Source: Amycolatopsis sp. 195334CR (GTDB lineage: Bacteria > Actinomycetota > Actinomycetes > Mycobacteriales > Pseudonocardiaceae). From it: 64,000 bases of DNA. Under the pieces are notes generated by a model. That model was given only the letters and a program-made list of their open reading frames with translations. It made no database searches and was not told the DNA's origin. Location of the stretch: contig NZ_JAFJMJ010000001.1 in assembly GCF_017309385.1 (NCBI RefSeq), positions 3,224,001 through 3,288,000 on the forward strand. Direction: 5' to 3'. Shown here piece after piece: positions 15,114 through 23,825 of this stretch; the stretch's first letter is position 1; every line of letters begins with the position of its first letter. Position numbers and translations under genes: made by a program.

Positions 15114-15926
15114 TCAGGCGTCGGTGAGTTCGAGCGAGTCGTCCACCGCGATCGTGGCGTTCTTCACATCCGCCTCGAGCAGCGGCCGGTACTTGTCGGT
15201 GCCGGTGAGGTGGGTCAGGAAGAAGGCCGCGAGCAGGGCGCGGACCAGGCGCTGCGTGCCGCGGTGGGGCTTGCCGTGCAGCAGCAGGCCGCTCCAGTGC
15301 CTGCCCTCGGTGATGCCGAGGTGTGACGACTTGCCGAGGTAGCGCAGCTGGGCCGGGCCCTGCCAGGCCTTGGCGATGGCTTCGGCGTGCCCGACCGGCG
15401 GGGCGACCAGGTCGCCGTCGGCGGCGAGGTGCAGCGACGGCACGGTGAGGCGGCGCGCCGCCTCGGAAGCCGGCGGAATCGTCTGGGCCGCGTTCACCGT
15501 GGCGACCGCCTTGACGTCGGCTTCTGCGGCCGAAAGCACGGCGGCGCCACCGCCGGTGGAGTGCCCGGCGAGGCCGAGCTTGGCCGGGTCGACGCTGATG
15601 CCGTCGGGGCCGAGGCGGACCTTCGTGACCAGCTCGAGCGTGGTGCGGAGGTCGGTGGCGAACAGCCGGTGCGAGGGCAGCGGCCCGCGCTGGGTGGCGG
15701 GCGCCGCGGCGACGATGCCCCAGCTCGCGAGGTGGCGGAGCAGTTCGCGGTAGCGGGTGGGCGGCTGGAGCCAGCCGTGCCCGAAGGCGATCGCGGGCAG
15801 ACCGAGCCCGGCTCGCGGGGTGAAGACCACGCCGGGCACGCCGACCAGGCCCAGATTGCCCCGGAGCACTTCGTGCGGGCCTGGGTGGGACAGCTCTTCG
15901 AGCAGGTGCTTGGGCTTGGGCGCCAT
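15114..15926 (-). CDS. Alpha/beta hydrolase (chlorophyllase/dienelactone hydrolase type)
   Basis: A 270-residue cytosolic hydrolase. The oxyanion-side motif GHGW is at 49-52, the nucleophile Ser123 is in GHSTGG, an acid candidate lies in AADGD, and the His candidate is in SSHLGIT. The layout resembles small esterases of the chlorophyllase/PET-hydrolase clan, but no signal peptide is present. Substrate unknown. It is transcribed towards module 2 and shares with glmS an intergenic region containing an inverted pair of palindromic elements. Confidence 0.8.
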   Translation of the reverse strand: MAPKPKHLLEELSHPGPHEVLRGNLGLVGVPGVVFTPRAGLGLPAIAFGHGWLQPPTRYRELLRHLASWGIVAAAPATQRGPLPSHRLFATDLRTTLELVTKVRLGPDGISVDPAKLGLAGHSTGGGAAVLSAAEADVKAVATVNAAQTIPPASEAARRLTVPSLHLAADGDLVAPPVGHAEAIAKAWQGPAQLRYLGKSSHLGITEGRHWSGLLLHGKPHRGTQRLVRALLAAFFLTHLTGTDKYRPLLEADVKNATIAVDDSLELTDA

Positions 15927-15971
15927 GCCGGGAGCCTACTGCCAGCGCCCCTCCCCAGCCCGGCGACACCA

Positions 15972-16024
15972 ACCTGCTTCTGCGGGCAAAAGCAGGTGAC
16001 CTGCTTTTGCCCGCAGAAGCAGGT
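15972..16024. repeat. Inverted pair of perfect 26-bp palindromic elements
   Basis: 15972-15997 (reverse orientation) and 15999-16024 (forward) are both perfect and one base apart, making a 53-bp inverted repeat. It lies between the divergent hydrolase and glmS genes, about 60 bases before the glmS start. Confidence 0.97.
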
Positions 16025-16085
16025 CGACGGGGGTTGGGGATGTGCCGGGCGAGGGGGCCGATGGTGCCTCGTTACCCTGGTGGGC

Positions 16086-17948
16086 GTGTGCGGAATCGTG
16101 GGATATGTCGGTCATCGGCAGGCGCTGGACGTAGTGCTCGGCGGGCTCCGGAGGATGGAGTACCGGGGATACGACTCGGCGGGCGTCGCCGTGCTCGACG
16201 GCGAGGGCGCGCTGAACGTCGAGCGCAAGGCCGGCCGCCTGGCGAACCTGGAGGCCCAGCTCGACCTGACCGGGCGCAAGGAGTTCGCGGGCACCGCCGG
16301 CATGGGCCACACCCGCTGGGCGACGCACGGCCCGCCGGTCGACCGCAACTCCCACCCCCACCGCGACGTCAGCGGCCGCGTCGCGGTCGTGCACAACGGC
16401 ATCATCGAGAACTTCGCCACCCTGCGCGCCGAGCTCGAGACCGAGGGCGTCGAGCTGAGCAGCGACACCGACACCGAGTCCGCGGCGCACCTGATCTCCC
16501 GCGCCTACGCCGACGGCGACACCGCGGGTGACTTCGCGGCCAGCGTCCGCTCGGTCTGCCGCCGCCTCGAAGGTGCCTTCACCCTGGTGGTCACCCACGC
16601 CGACCAGCCGGACACGATCGTCGCCGCGCGCCGGTCCTCGCCGCTGGTCGTCGGTGTCGGCGAAGGTGAGACCTTCGTCGCTTCCGACGTCGCCGCGTTC
16701 ATCGAGCACACCCGCGAGGCCGTGGAGCTGGGCCAGGACCAGGTCGTGGTGATCACCCGCGAGGGTTACGAGGTCAGCGACTTCGCCGGCGAGCCCGCCC
16801 AGGCCAAGCCGTTCACCGTGGACTGGGACCTCTCGGCCGCGGAAAAGGGCGGCCACGAGTACTTCATGCTCAAGGAGATCGACGAGCAGCCCGAGGCACT
16901 GGCGAACACGCTGCGCGGGCACTTCGACAACGGCCGCATCATCCTCGACGAACAGCGCCTGTCCGATCAGGACCTCCGCGACGTCGACAAGGTCTTCGTG
17001 ATCGCCTGCGGCTCGGCCTACCACTCCGGCCTGGTCGCCAAGTACGCCATCGAGCACTGGACGCGCCTGCCGGTCGAGGTCGAGCTGGCCAGCGAGTTCC
17101 GCTACCGCGACCCGGTGCTGGACCGGGACACCCTGGTCGTCGCGGTCTCCCAGTCCGGTGAGACGGCCGACACGCTCGAAGCCGTCCGTCACGCGCGTGA
17201 GCAGAAGGCCAGGGTGCTGGCGGTCTGCAACACCAACGGCGCGCAGATCCCGCGTGAGTCCGACGCGGTGCTCTACACGCACGCCGGTCCGGAGATCGGC
17301 GTCGCCTCGACCAAGGCCTTCCTCGCGCAGATCGCCGCGAACTACCTGGTCGGCCTGGCGCTGGCGCAGGCGCGCGGCACCAAGTACCCGGACGAGGTCG
17401 CCCGCGAGTTCGCCGAGCTGGAGGCGATGCCCGCCGCGGTGCAGAAGGTCCTGTCCACTGTGGACCAGGTGAAGGCGCTGGGCAGGCAGATCGCCGACTC
17501 GAAGGCGGTGCTGTTCCTGGGCAGGCACGTCGGCTTCCCGGTGGCGCTGGAGGGCGCGCTCAAGCTGAAGGAACTGGCGTACATGCACGCCGAGGGCTTC
17601 GCGGCGGGTGAGCTCAAGCACGGTCCGATCGCGCTGATCGAGGACGGGCTGCCGGTGGTCGTGGTGATGCCGTCCCCGAAGGGGCGCGCGGTGCTGCACG
17701 CCAAGCTGGTCTCGAACATCAGCGAGATCCAGGCGCGGGGCGCGCGGACGATCGTGATCGCCGAAGAGGGTGACGAGACGGTGCGCCCGTTCGCCGACGA
17801 GCTGGTGGAAATCCCGGCGGTGCCGACGCTGCTGCAGCCGCTGGTGTCGACCGTGCCGCTGCAGGTGCTGGCGGCGGAGATCGCGCGCAGCCGCGGGTAC
17901 GACGTGGACAAGCCGCGTAACCTGGCGAAGTCCGTCACCGTGGAGTAG
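16086..17948 (+). CDS. glmS: Glutamine-fructose-6-phosphate aminotransferase (isomerizing)
   Basis: A 620-residue enzyme that makes glucosamine-6-phosphate, the entry step of UDP-GlcNAc synthesis. GTG at 16086 gives Met followed by Cys2, the N-terminal nucleophile of the glutaminase domain (CGIVGYVG; residues 1 to about 230, with RYRGYDSAG-like RMEYRGYDSAG and TRWATHG). Two SIS isomerase domains follow (ACGSAYHSG, SQSGETADT; LGRHVGFPVALEGALKLKE), ending in the conserved PRNLAKSVTVE. No ribozyme or other cis element typical of Gram-positive glmS leaders is seen. nnrD follows 17 bases after the stop. Confidence 0.97.
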   Translation: MCGIVGYVGHRQALDVVLGGLRRMEYRGYDSAGVAVLDGEGALNVERKAGRLANLEAQLDLTGRKEFAGTAGMGHTRWATHGPPVDRNSHPHRDVSGRVAVVHNGIIENFATLRAELETEGVELSSDTDTESAAHLISRAYADGDTAGDFAASVRSVCRRLEGAFTLVVTHADQPDTIVAARRSSPLVVGVGEGETFVASDVAAFIEHTREAVELGQDQVVVITREGYEVSDFAGEPAQAKPFTVDWDLSAAEKGGHEYFMLKEIDEQPEALANTLRGHFDNGRIILDEQRLSDQDLRDVDKVFVIACGSAYHSGLVAKYAIEHWTRLPVEVELASEFRYRDPVLDRDTLVVAVSQSGETADTLEAVRHAREQKARVLAVCNTNGAQIPRESDAVLYTHAGPEIGVASTKAFLAQIAANYLVGLALAQARGTKYPDEVAREFAELEAMPAAVQKVLSTVDQVKALGRQIADSKAVLFLGRHVGFPVALEGALKLKELAYMHAEGFAAGELKHGPIALIEDGLPVVVVMPSPKGRAVLHAKLVSNISEIQARGARTIVIAEEGDETVRPFADELVEIPAVPTLLQPLVSTVPLQVLAAEIARSRGYDVDKPRNLAKSVTVE

Positions 17949-17965
17949 GGCGGGGAGGCCACCGC

Positions 17966-19414
17966 GTGCTGGGAATCTGGACCACCGACCGGATTCGGGC
18001 GGCCGAGGAGAAGCTGCTGGCCGTCACGCCCGAAGGCGCGCTGATGCACAAGGCCGCCTTCGGTGTCGCGGTGCACGCCGCGGAGATGCTCGCCGAGCAC
18101 ACCGGACGGGTGGCCGGAACGCGGGTGGTCCTGCTGGTCGGCGCCGGAAACAACGGCGGCGATGCGCTTTGGGCCGGCGCCTTCCTGCGCAAGCGCGGTG
18201 TCGCGGTGACCGCGATTCTGCTGAACCCGGAACGCGCCCACACGGCAGGCCTCGCCGCCCTGCGCCGCGCCCGCGGGCGGCTTCTGCGGGCAGAAGCAGG
18301 TGGGCCCGCGATCGAGCGGGCGGACCTGGTGATCGACGGGATCGTGGGGTTGTCCGCGCGGGGCCCGCTGCGTCCGGACGCGGCGAAGCTGGTGGACCAG
18401 GTGAGCGCGCCGGTGTTGGCGGTCGACCTGCCCAGCGGCGTCGACCCGGACACCGGCGAGGTCAACGGCCCCGCCGTCCGCGCCACGCGCACGGTCACTT
18501 TCGGTGCCCGCAAACCGATCCACGTCCTCAACCCCGACTTCTGCGGGCAAACGCAGCTCGTCGACATCGGGCTGGCCGGTGAGCTCGGTGAGCCGGACCT
18601 GGTGCAGCTCGGCGTCGCCGATGTCGCGGCGGCCTGGCCGATCCCGGGGCCGAACGATGACAAGTACACCCAGGGCGTGACCGGGGTGGCCGCCGGTTCG
18701 GCCACCTACCCCGGCGCGGCGGTGCTGGCCACGGGGTCGGCCGTGCTGGCGACCTCGGGCATGGTCCGTTACGCCGGTTCGGCGGCGGACGTCGTGCGCG
18801 CGGACTGGCCGGAGGTGGTCGGCACCGGTTCGGTGACCGACGCCGGGCGCGTGCAGGCGTGGGTGACCGGGCCGGGCATGGGCACCGGGAACGAGGGGCG
18901 CGAGACGCTGCGGCACGTCCTCGACCAGGGCGTTCCGGTCTGCGCGGACGCCGACGCGATCACGTTGATCGCGAAGTTCCCGGACGTGCTGGACGCGCGC
19001 GACCCGGGCACGCCGCTGGTGCTGACGCCGCACGCCGGGGAGTTCGAGCGACTGACCGGGGCGGCGCCGGGCGCGGACCGACCGGCGGCGGCACGCGCCG
19101 CGGCGCGCCGGTTCGACGCGGTTGTCCTGCTCAAGGGGCACAGCACGGTGGTCGCCGCGCCGGACGGCCGGACGCTGGTGAACGTGGCGAGCGGCTCGTG
19201 GCTGGCGACGGCCGGCTCGGGGGATGTGCTCTCGGGACTCATCGGCGCGCTGCTCGCGGCCGGCTTGGATCCGTGGCTGGCAGCCGGGGCGGCGGCACAC
19301 GTGCACGGGCTGGCCGCCCACCTGGCCGCCGATGGCGTGCCGGCCCCCGCCTCGAAGATCCAGGCGGCGATCCCGGCCGCCATCCGCGCGATCCGCGCCT
19401 CCATCACCCGCTGA
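17966..19414 (+). CDS. nnrD: Bifunctional NAD(P)H-hydrate repair enzyme (epimerase and dehydratase)
   Basis: A 482-residue fusion. The N-terminal YjeF_N epimerase domain (to about 215) has GAGNNGGDALW and DLPSGVDPDTG. The C-terminal ADP-dependent dehydratase (from about 225) has TPHAGEFERLTG, KGHSTVVA and the ATP-site AGSGDVLSG (about 413-421). It repairs damaged NADHX and NADPHX. It follows glmS as in mycobacteria (Rv3436c/Rv3433c region). Two 26-bp palindromes lie in frame in the epimerase domain: 18276-18301 read as GRLLRAEAGG and 18533-18558 read as PDFCGQTQL. Both are in surface-type loops between conserved motifs. Confidence 0.92.
   Translation: MLGIWTTDRIRAAEEKLLAVTPEGALMHKAAFGVAVHAAEMLAEHTGRVAGTRVVLLVGAGNNGGDALWAGAFLRKRGVAVTAILLNPERAHTAGLAALRRARGRLLRAEAGGPAIERADLVIDGIVGLSARGPLRPDAAKLVDQVSAPVLAVDLPSGVDPDTGEVNGPAVRATRTVTFGARKPIHVLNPDFCGQTQLVDIGLAGELGEPDLVQLGVADVAAAWPIPGPNDDKYTQGVTGVAAGSATYPGAAVLATGSAVLATSGMVRYAGSAADVVRADWPEVVGTGSVTDAGRVQAWVTGPGMGTGNEGRETLRHVLDQGVPVCADADAITLIAKFPDVLDARDPGTPLVLTPHAGEFERLTGAAPGADRPAAARAAARRFDAVVLLKGHSTVVAAPDGRTLVNVASGSWLATAGSGDVLSGLIGALLAAGLDPWLAAGAAAHVHGLAAHLAADGVPAPASKIQAAIPAAIRAIRASITR
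18276..18301 (+). repeat. 26-bp palindromic element in nnrD
   Basis: Reverse orientation, four changes (three in the outer left arm). Read as GRLLRAEAG in the epimerase domain, between an Arg-rich helix and ADLVIDGIVG. Confidence 0.85.
18533..18558 (+). repeat. Diverged 26-bp palindromic element in nnrD
   Basis: Reverse orientation, five changes. Read in the FCGQ frame as PDFCGQTQL. The identical core TTCTGCGGGCAAA makes common origin likely but not certain. Confidence 0.55.
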
Positions 19415-19470
19415 CCAGCGGCTTCCCCTCTCTCTGTACCTCAGCGCACCAGCCTGCCCGTTTTGTCCGA

Positions 19471-19496
19471 ACCTGCTTTTGCCCGCAGAAGCAGGT
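19471..19496 (+). repeat. 26-bp palindromic element upstream of the sugar-alcohol operon
   Basis: A perfect copy in the 205-bp gap between nnrD and the binding-protein gene. An AT-rich stretch with the palindrome TGTTAACA follows (19529-19536), a possible operator. Confidence 0.97.
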
Positions 19497-19619
19497 TTGC
19501 GACAGCTGGGCGTAGTTATCGCATTTTGTGTTAACAACGGGCCGAAGCTCTGGTAAGAATGGGGCCGTCGCGGCATGCGCGAGACCGCATGCGTCTGACC
19601 CAGTCCTTCGGAGGAGCCA

Positions 19620-21074
19620 ATGGCGGCACCGGGTGCTCGACCTGCTTTTGCCCGCAGAAGCCTGTTGCGCGGGGTGGTGGGGGGTGGGGTGGTCGCGGCG
19701 CTCGGGGCGTGCGGCGGTCGTGAGGACGCGGTCCGCCTGGCCACCGACGATCGCTGGCGGCAGTTCGCCGGGACCACGCTCAACCTGATCTCCGAGAACA
19801 CCGCGCCCACCGCGGCCATCGCCGCCAACCTGCGGCCGTTCACCGAGCTCACCGGCATCAACGTCAACATCATCACGCTCGAGCTCTCCGCCATGGTGCA
19901 GAAGGTCGCGCTCGACCTCGCCGGCGGCGAGTCCCAGTACCACGTGATCTACGCCGACCCCTACCAAGTCCTCGCTCCCTACTCCAAGGGGCTCGTCGAT
20001 CTACCTGCTTTAGCGGGCGAAAGCAGCCTGCCGCCGCTCGAGGGTGGGTTCGGGGACTTCATTCCGACGCAGCTCGACGCGGCCGGCCGGTTCGGCGATC
20101 GCGACAAGATTTTCGCCCTGCCCTACGACTGCCCCACGATGATCTGGCAGTACCGCGCCGACCTCTTCGAGAAGCACGGCCCCCGCATGGCCCAGGACCT
20201 CGGCTTCGACCCGACCCCCGGCCTCGACCGCACCTGGGAGGAGTACTTCCGGATCGCCCGCTGGTTCAACGACCACACCGACGACGTCACCTTCGGGGCG
20301 GGCCAGCAGGCCAAGCAGCACGACTCCCTGATGTGCGACTTCTCCAACGTGCTCTGGGCCTACGGCGGCGACTACTTCGACAACGGCAAGGAGATCGGCC
20401 TCTACGGCACGGTCGATCCCGGCCCCTGCCGCCTCGGGTCCGAGGCGGCGATCGCCGCGGCCGAGGTGTACCAGCGCCTCCTCCAGGTCGCCGACCCGTC
20501 GTCGAAGACCTGGGACTGGAACGGCCTCGCCCCCGCGCTCAGCTCCGGGCGCGTCGCGATGTGCGTCAACTGGCACGAGTACGCCGCCGCCAACGAGAAG
20601 GCCATGCCCGGCAAGTTCGGCTACGCCCCGCTGCCGCGCGGCCCGGCCCGCTCCGCCAACCACTACGGCGGCTGCGGCATCGCGATCAGCGGCAACACCC
20701 TGCCCAACCAGCGCCGCGCCGCGTGGTTGTTCGTGAACTGGGCGACCTCCCCGCAAACCCAGCTCGCGAACCTCAAGAGCAGCGCGGGCGGCGGCACGCC
20801 CACCCGCGATTCGGTCTACCGGCTGCCCGAAGTCCGACAGGCCGAACAACGCCCGTCACCGATGCCGAACATTCTCACCGCGCCCGCGGTCTCGCGTGCC
20901 TGGGAACCGGAGAACATCGGACTGCGGCCGAAGATCCCCATGTGGAACGAGTGCGACACGGCGATCTACACCGAACTGTCCAAGATGCTCGCCGGTGATT
21001 CGAGCCCCGCCGAGGCCATGCGCGCGGCCGCCACCCGGATCGACCGGATCACCGCCAGGGGGTGGTCGTCGTGA
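19620..21074 (+). CDS. Tat-exported ABC transporter substrate-binding lipoprotein (sugar/polyol)
   Basis: A 484-residue binding protein; ATG 19620 has GGAGGA at 19610-19615. The signal peptide has a twin-arginine motif (ARRSLLRG) and lipobox ALGAC. The mature part has family-1 solute-binding features (TLNLISENTAP, ELTGINVNI, GSEAAIAAAEVYQ, GGCGIAIS). It heads an operon with permeases, dehydrogenases and xylulokinase, so the ligand is probably a sugar alcohol. A 26-bp palindrome (19640-19665) encodes PAFARRSL, that is, the RR motif itself. A second, diverged copy (20003-20028) is read as LPALAGESS. Confidence 0.88.
   Translation: MAAPGARPAFARRSLLRGVVGGGVVAALGACGGREDAVRLATDDRWRQFAGTTLNLISENTAPTAAIAANLRPFTELTGINVNIITLELSAMVQKVALDLAGGESQYHVIYADPYQVLAPYSKGLVDLPALAGESSLPPLEGGFGDFIPTQLDAAGRFGDRDKIFALPYDCPTMIWQYRADLFEKHGPRMAQDLGFDPTPGLDRTWEEYFRIARWFNDHTDDVTFGAGQQAKQHDSLMCDFSNVLWAYGGDYFDNGKEIGLYGTVDPGPCRLGSEAAIAAAEVYQRLLQVADPSSKTWDWNGLAPALSSGRVAMCVNWHEYAAANEKAMPGKFGYAPLPRGPARSANHYGGCGIAISGNTLPNQRRAAWLFVNWATSPQTQLANLKSSAGGGTPTRDSVYRLPEVRQAEQRPSPMPNILTAPAVSRAWEPENIGLRPKIPMWNECDTAIYTELSKMLAGDSSPAEAMRAAATRIDRITARGWSS
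19640..19665 (+). repeat. 26-bp palindromic element encoding the Tat motif
   Basis: Two changes. Codons read PAFARRSL; both arginines (CGC AGA) come from the repeat centre and right arm. It is inside the signal peptide of the binding protein. Confidence 0.95.
20003..20028 (+). repeat. Diverged 26-bp palindromic element in the binding protein
   Basis: Five changes, centre GCGGGC as in the reverse orientation. Read as LPALAGESSL, in the mature domain. Confidence 0.6.
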
Positions 21075-21937
21075 AGAAGCTCGGCTTCCACGGCCGGATG
21101 ATGACCCCGGGCATGCTGCTGCTCGCCGCGTTGTCGTTCATCCCGCTGTTCACCGTCATCGCGATGAGCTTCAGCCGCGTGCGGCTGCTCGGCGGGGTGT
21201 CGTTCGAGTGGGTCGGCCTGGAGTACTGGATCCGCTTCTTCACCGACCTGGACCTCGGTCTGCAGTGGCTGCGCACGCTGGCCTTCTTCGTGCTCACCGT
21301 CGGCCTGGAAATGGGACTCGGCATCGTTTTCGCGCTCTGCCTGTGGAAACTGGCGCGCGGGCGCAACACCGTGCTCAGCCTGTTCCTGTTGCCGATGTTC
21401 GTCGCGCCGGTGATCGTCGGGCTGCTCGGCCGGTTCCTCACCGACTCGACCTTCGGGCTGTACGCCTGGGTGTTCAGGCTGCTCGGCTACGAGGAGGACA
21501 TCCTCGGCAGCGGCACCTCCGCGTTCGTCGCGGTGGTCGCGATGGACGTCTGGCAGTGGACGCCGCTGATCGCGCTGATCACCCTGGCCGGACTGACCTC
21601 GGTGCCGCTGAGCGTGCGCGAGGCGGCCGCGCTCGACGGCGCGAGCGGCTGGCAGAACCTGCGTCACATCATCCTGCCGTCGATCTCCAGCGTGCTGCTG
21701 GTCGCGCTGCTGATCCGCTCGATGGACGCGATCCGCTACTTCGACATCATCTCGGTGACCACGAACGGGGGTCCGGCCGATGCCACCAAGGTGGTGCCGA
21801 TCCGCTTGTACGAAACGGCTTTCCGGTTCTTCGACCTCGGCTACGCGGCGGTGATCGGGCTGGTCATGCTGGTGGTGTCGATCATCATCGCGCGGACCTT
21901 CGTGCGGTTGCTGGACAAGAAGGGACTCGCGCGATGA
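21071..21937 (+). CDS. ABC transporter permease 1 (polyol/sugar)
   Basis: A 288-residue MalF/UgpA-type permease with six predicted membrane segments. The EAA loop reads EAAALDGASGWQNLRHIILP (about 188-207), the contact site for the ATPase. GTG 21071 overlaps the upstream stop (GTGA) and follows AGGGGG; GTG 21062 would add three residues. Works with the binding protein, permease 2 and the MsiK-like ATPase at 27035. Confidence 0.92.
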   Translation: MKKLGFHGRMMTPGMLLLAALSFIPLFTVIAMSFSRVRLLGGVSFEWVGLEYWIRFFTDLDLGLQWLRTLAFFVLTVGLEMGLGIVFALCLWKLARGRNTVLSLFLLPMFVAPVIVGLLGRFLTDSTFGLYAWVFRLLGYEEDILGSGTSAFVAVVAMDVWQWTPLIALITLAGLTSVPLSVREAAALDGASGWQNLRHIILPSISSVLLVALLIRSMDAIRYFDIISVTTNGGPADATKVVPIRLYETAFRFFDLGYAAVIGLVMLVVSIIIARTFVRLLDKKGLAR

Positions 21938-22779
21938 CGACACCGGTCGACCGCAGCCCGTTACGCGCGCGCTTGAGCGTCCGGGTGATCGTGCTCCTCG
22001 GTCTGTTGTGGACGCTCGTGCCGCTGGTCTGGATGGCGTTGTCGTCGTTCAAGTCCGACACCGACGTCACCTCGCCCGAGCCGCAGGTGTTCTTCGAACC
22101 CACGCTGGACAACTACGCGAAGCTGTTCAGCGGCGCGAACAACCTGGGCCCGTACATCCTGCACAGCGTTTTCGCCGCCGGGATCTCCTCGGTTCTGGCC
22201 GTGGTGCTGGGCGCACTCGCCGGCTACGGCCTCGCGGGAACACGCTTTCGCGGGAAGAAGCATGTCGCGTTCTGGATCATTTCGACGCGCATGGCGCCGA
22301 TCGCGGTGGTGGTGCTGCCGTTGTTCCTGCTCTTCCGCGGTGCGGGACTGATCGACAGCATCCCCGGCCTGGTCCTGGCCTACCTGACCTTCAACCTGCC
22401 GTTCGCGATCTGGCTGATGAGCGCCTTCTTCGCGGAGATCCCGCCGTCGGTGGAGGAGTCGGCGCTGGTCGCGGGCTGCACGCGCTGGCAGGCCTTCCGG
22501 CACGTCGTGCTTCCGCTGACAAAAGCAGGTTTGGTCACCACGTTCGTGCTGTGCCTGGTGTTCTCCTGGAACGACTACGCCTTCGCGCTGGTGTTCAGCG
22601 GCCCGGACTCGCAGACGCTGCCGATCGCGGCCGACCAGCTGGTCACCCAGACCGGCATCGACTGGGGGCAGCTCACCGCCATCGGCACCATAGTGGTGCT
22701 ACCGATGATCGTGGCCGGCCTCGCCGTGCGGCGCTGGCTGGTCACCGGGCTGACGCTGGGTGCCGTGACGGGAGAGTGA
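21934..22779 (+). CDS. ABC transporter permease 2 (polyol/sugar)
   Basis: A 281-residue MalG/UgpE-type permease, six membrane segments. The EAA loop is EESALVAGCTRWQAFRHVVLP. ATG 21934 overlaps the permease 1 stop (ATGA). The segment LPLTKAGLVTT after the EAA loop is encoded by DNA resembling the 26-bp palindrome, but the peptide is normal for the family, so I do not count it as a copy. Confidence 0.92.
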   Translation: MTTPVDRSPLRARLSVRVIVLLGLLWTLVPLVWMALSSFKSDTDVTSPEPQVFFEPTLDNYAKLFSGANNLGPYILHSVFAAGISSVLAVVLGALAGYGLAGTRFRGKKHVAFWIISTRMAPIAVVVLPLFLLFRGAGLIDSIPGLVLAYLTFNLPFAIWLMSAFFAEIPPSVEESALVAGCTRWQAFRHVVLPLTKAGLVTTFVLCLVFSWNDYAFALVFSGPDSQTLPIAADQLVTQTGIDWGQLTAIGTIVVLPMIVAGLAVRRWLVTGLTLGAVTGE

Positions 22780-22781
22780 GC

Positions 22782-23825
22782 ATGAGGAAGATCCCCGGAA
22801 CCATGAAGGTTTCCGTATTGCACGGGGTGGGGGAGGTGGTGCTGGAGGAACGTCCCGTGCCCGAGCCGGGCCCGCACGAGGTGCTCATCCGGGTCACCGC
22901 AGTGGGCACCTGCGGTTCGGACGTGCACTACTACGAGCACGGCCGCATCGGCGACTTCGTGGTGCGCGAACCGCTGGTGCTCGGCCACGAACCGAGCGGA
23001 GTGGTGGTCGCCAGGGGGGCCGAGGCGCGGGCGCACGAGATCGGCCAGCGCGTCGCGATCGAGCCCGGGGTGCCGTGCTCGACCTGCGAGCAGTGCACGA
23101 TCGGCCAGTACAACCTGTGCCCGGACATGCGGTTCTTCGGCACCCCGCCGATCGACGGCGCGTTCGCCGAGTACGTGGTGCTGCGCGAGGACTTCGCCTA
23201 CGCCGTGCCGGACGAGCTCTCCGACGAGGCGGCGGGCCTGCTCGAACCGCTGTCGGTCGGGGTCTGGTCGTGCCGCAAGGCGTCGGTCGGACCGGGTGCG
23301 CGCGTGCTGATCACCGGTGCCGGGCCGATCGGGCTGGTCGCCGCGCAGACCGCGCGGGCCTTCGGTGCCACCGAGATCGTGGTCACCGACATCAACGCCG
23401 AACGCCTCGCACTGGCCGCCGAACTGGGCGCCACCGCCACCATCGATGTGTCCAAAGAGGACTTGTCCGAGTCCGCCTTCGAACCGGACGTGCTGCTGGA
23501 GTGCTCCGGTGCGCCGCGGGCCATCGGGGCGGCGATCCGCAAGGTCGGTCGCGCAGGCCGGGTGGTGCTGATCGGCATGGGCGGCGACGAGATCCCGTTG
23601 CCGCTGGCCCACGTGCAGGGCTTCGAGTTGGAGGTCACCGGCACCTTCCGGTACGCCAACACCTGGCCGACCGCGATCGCGCTGGCCGCCGGTGGGGACG
23701 TCGACCTCGACCGGCTGGTCACGCACCGGTTCGGGCTGGACGAAGTCGAGAAGGCGCTCACCATCGCGAAAACCGATCCCAGCGTGATCAAGCCCGTGGT
23801 GCTGCCGCAGGTGGCGCATGCCTAG
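22782..23825 (+). CDS. Zinc-dependent sorbitol/xylitol-type dehydrogenase
   Basis: A 347-residue medium-chain dehydrogenase. The catalytic zinc site includes Cys in TCGSDVHYYEHG and HE in GHEPSG. The structural zinc cluster has Cys residues in CSTCEQCTIGQYNLC. The nucleotide fold GAGPIGL ends in an Asp (VVTDIN), favouring NAD over NADP. YYEHGRIGDFVV is typical of sorbitol/L-iditol and xylitol dehydrogenases. In the operon it would oxidise the imported polyol to a ketose. Starts two bases after the permease stop. Confidence 0.9.
   Translation: MRKIPGTMKVSVLHGVGEVVLEERPVPEPGPHEVLIRVTAVGTCGSDVHYYEHGRIGDFVVREPLVLGHEPSGVVVARGAEARAHEIGQRVAIEPGVPCSTCEQCTIGQYNLCPDMRFFGTPPIDGAFAEYVVLREDFAYAVPDELSDEAAGLLEPLSVGVWSCRKASVGPGARVLITGAGPIGLVAAQTARAFGATEIVVTDINAERLALAAELGATATIDVSKEDLSESAFEPDVLLECSGAPRAIGAAIRKVGRAGRVVLIGMGGDEIPLPLAHVQGFELEVTGTFRYANTWPTAIALAAGGDVDLDRLVTHRFGLDEVEKALTIAKTDPSVIKPVVLPQVAHA

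Noticed and set aside
15516..15541. Weak match (19 in 26) to the palindrome in the hydrolase gene
   Set aside because: Both outer arms are lost and the encoded LSAAEADVK segment fits the hydrolase fold.
15972..16085. Possible glmS ribozyme or leader in front of glmS
   Set aside because: The structured sequence here is the pair of dispersed palindromes, which occur at unrelated genes too; no ribozyme core is visible.
19529..19536. TGTTAACA as the DeoR operator
   Set aside because: A single short palindrome without a second copy; kept only as a hint in the gene entries.
22505..22530. Match of 21 in 26 to the palindromic element in permease 2
   Set aside because: The peptide LPLTKAGLVTT is normal after the EAA loop of this permease family, so the similarity may be convergent; the stem is also broken at the centre.
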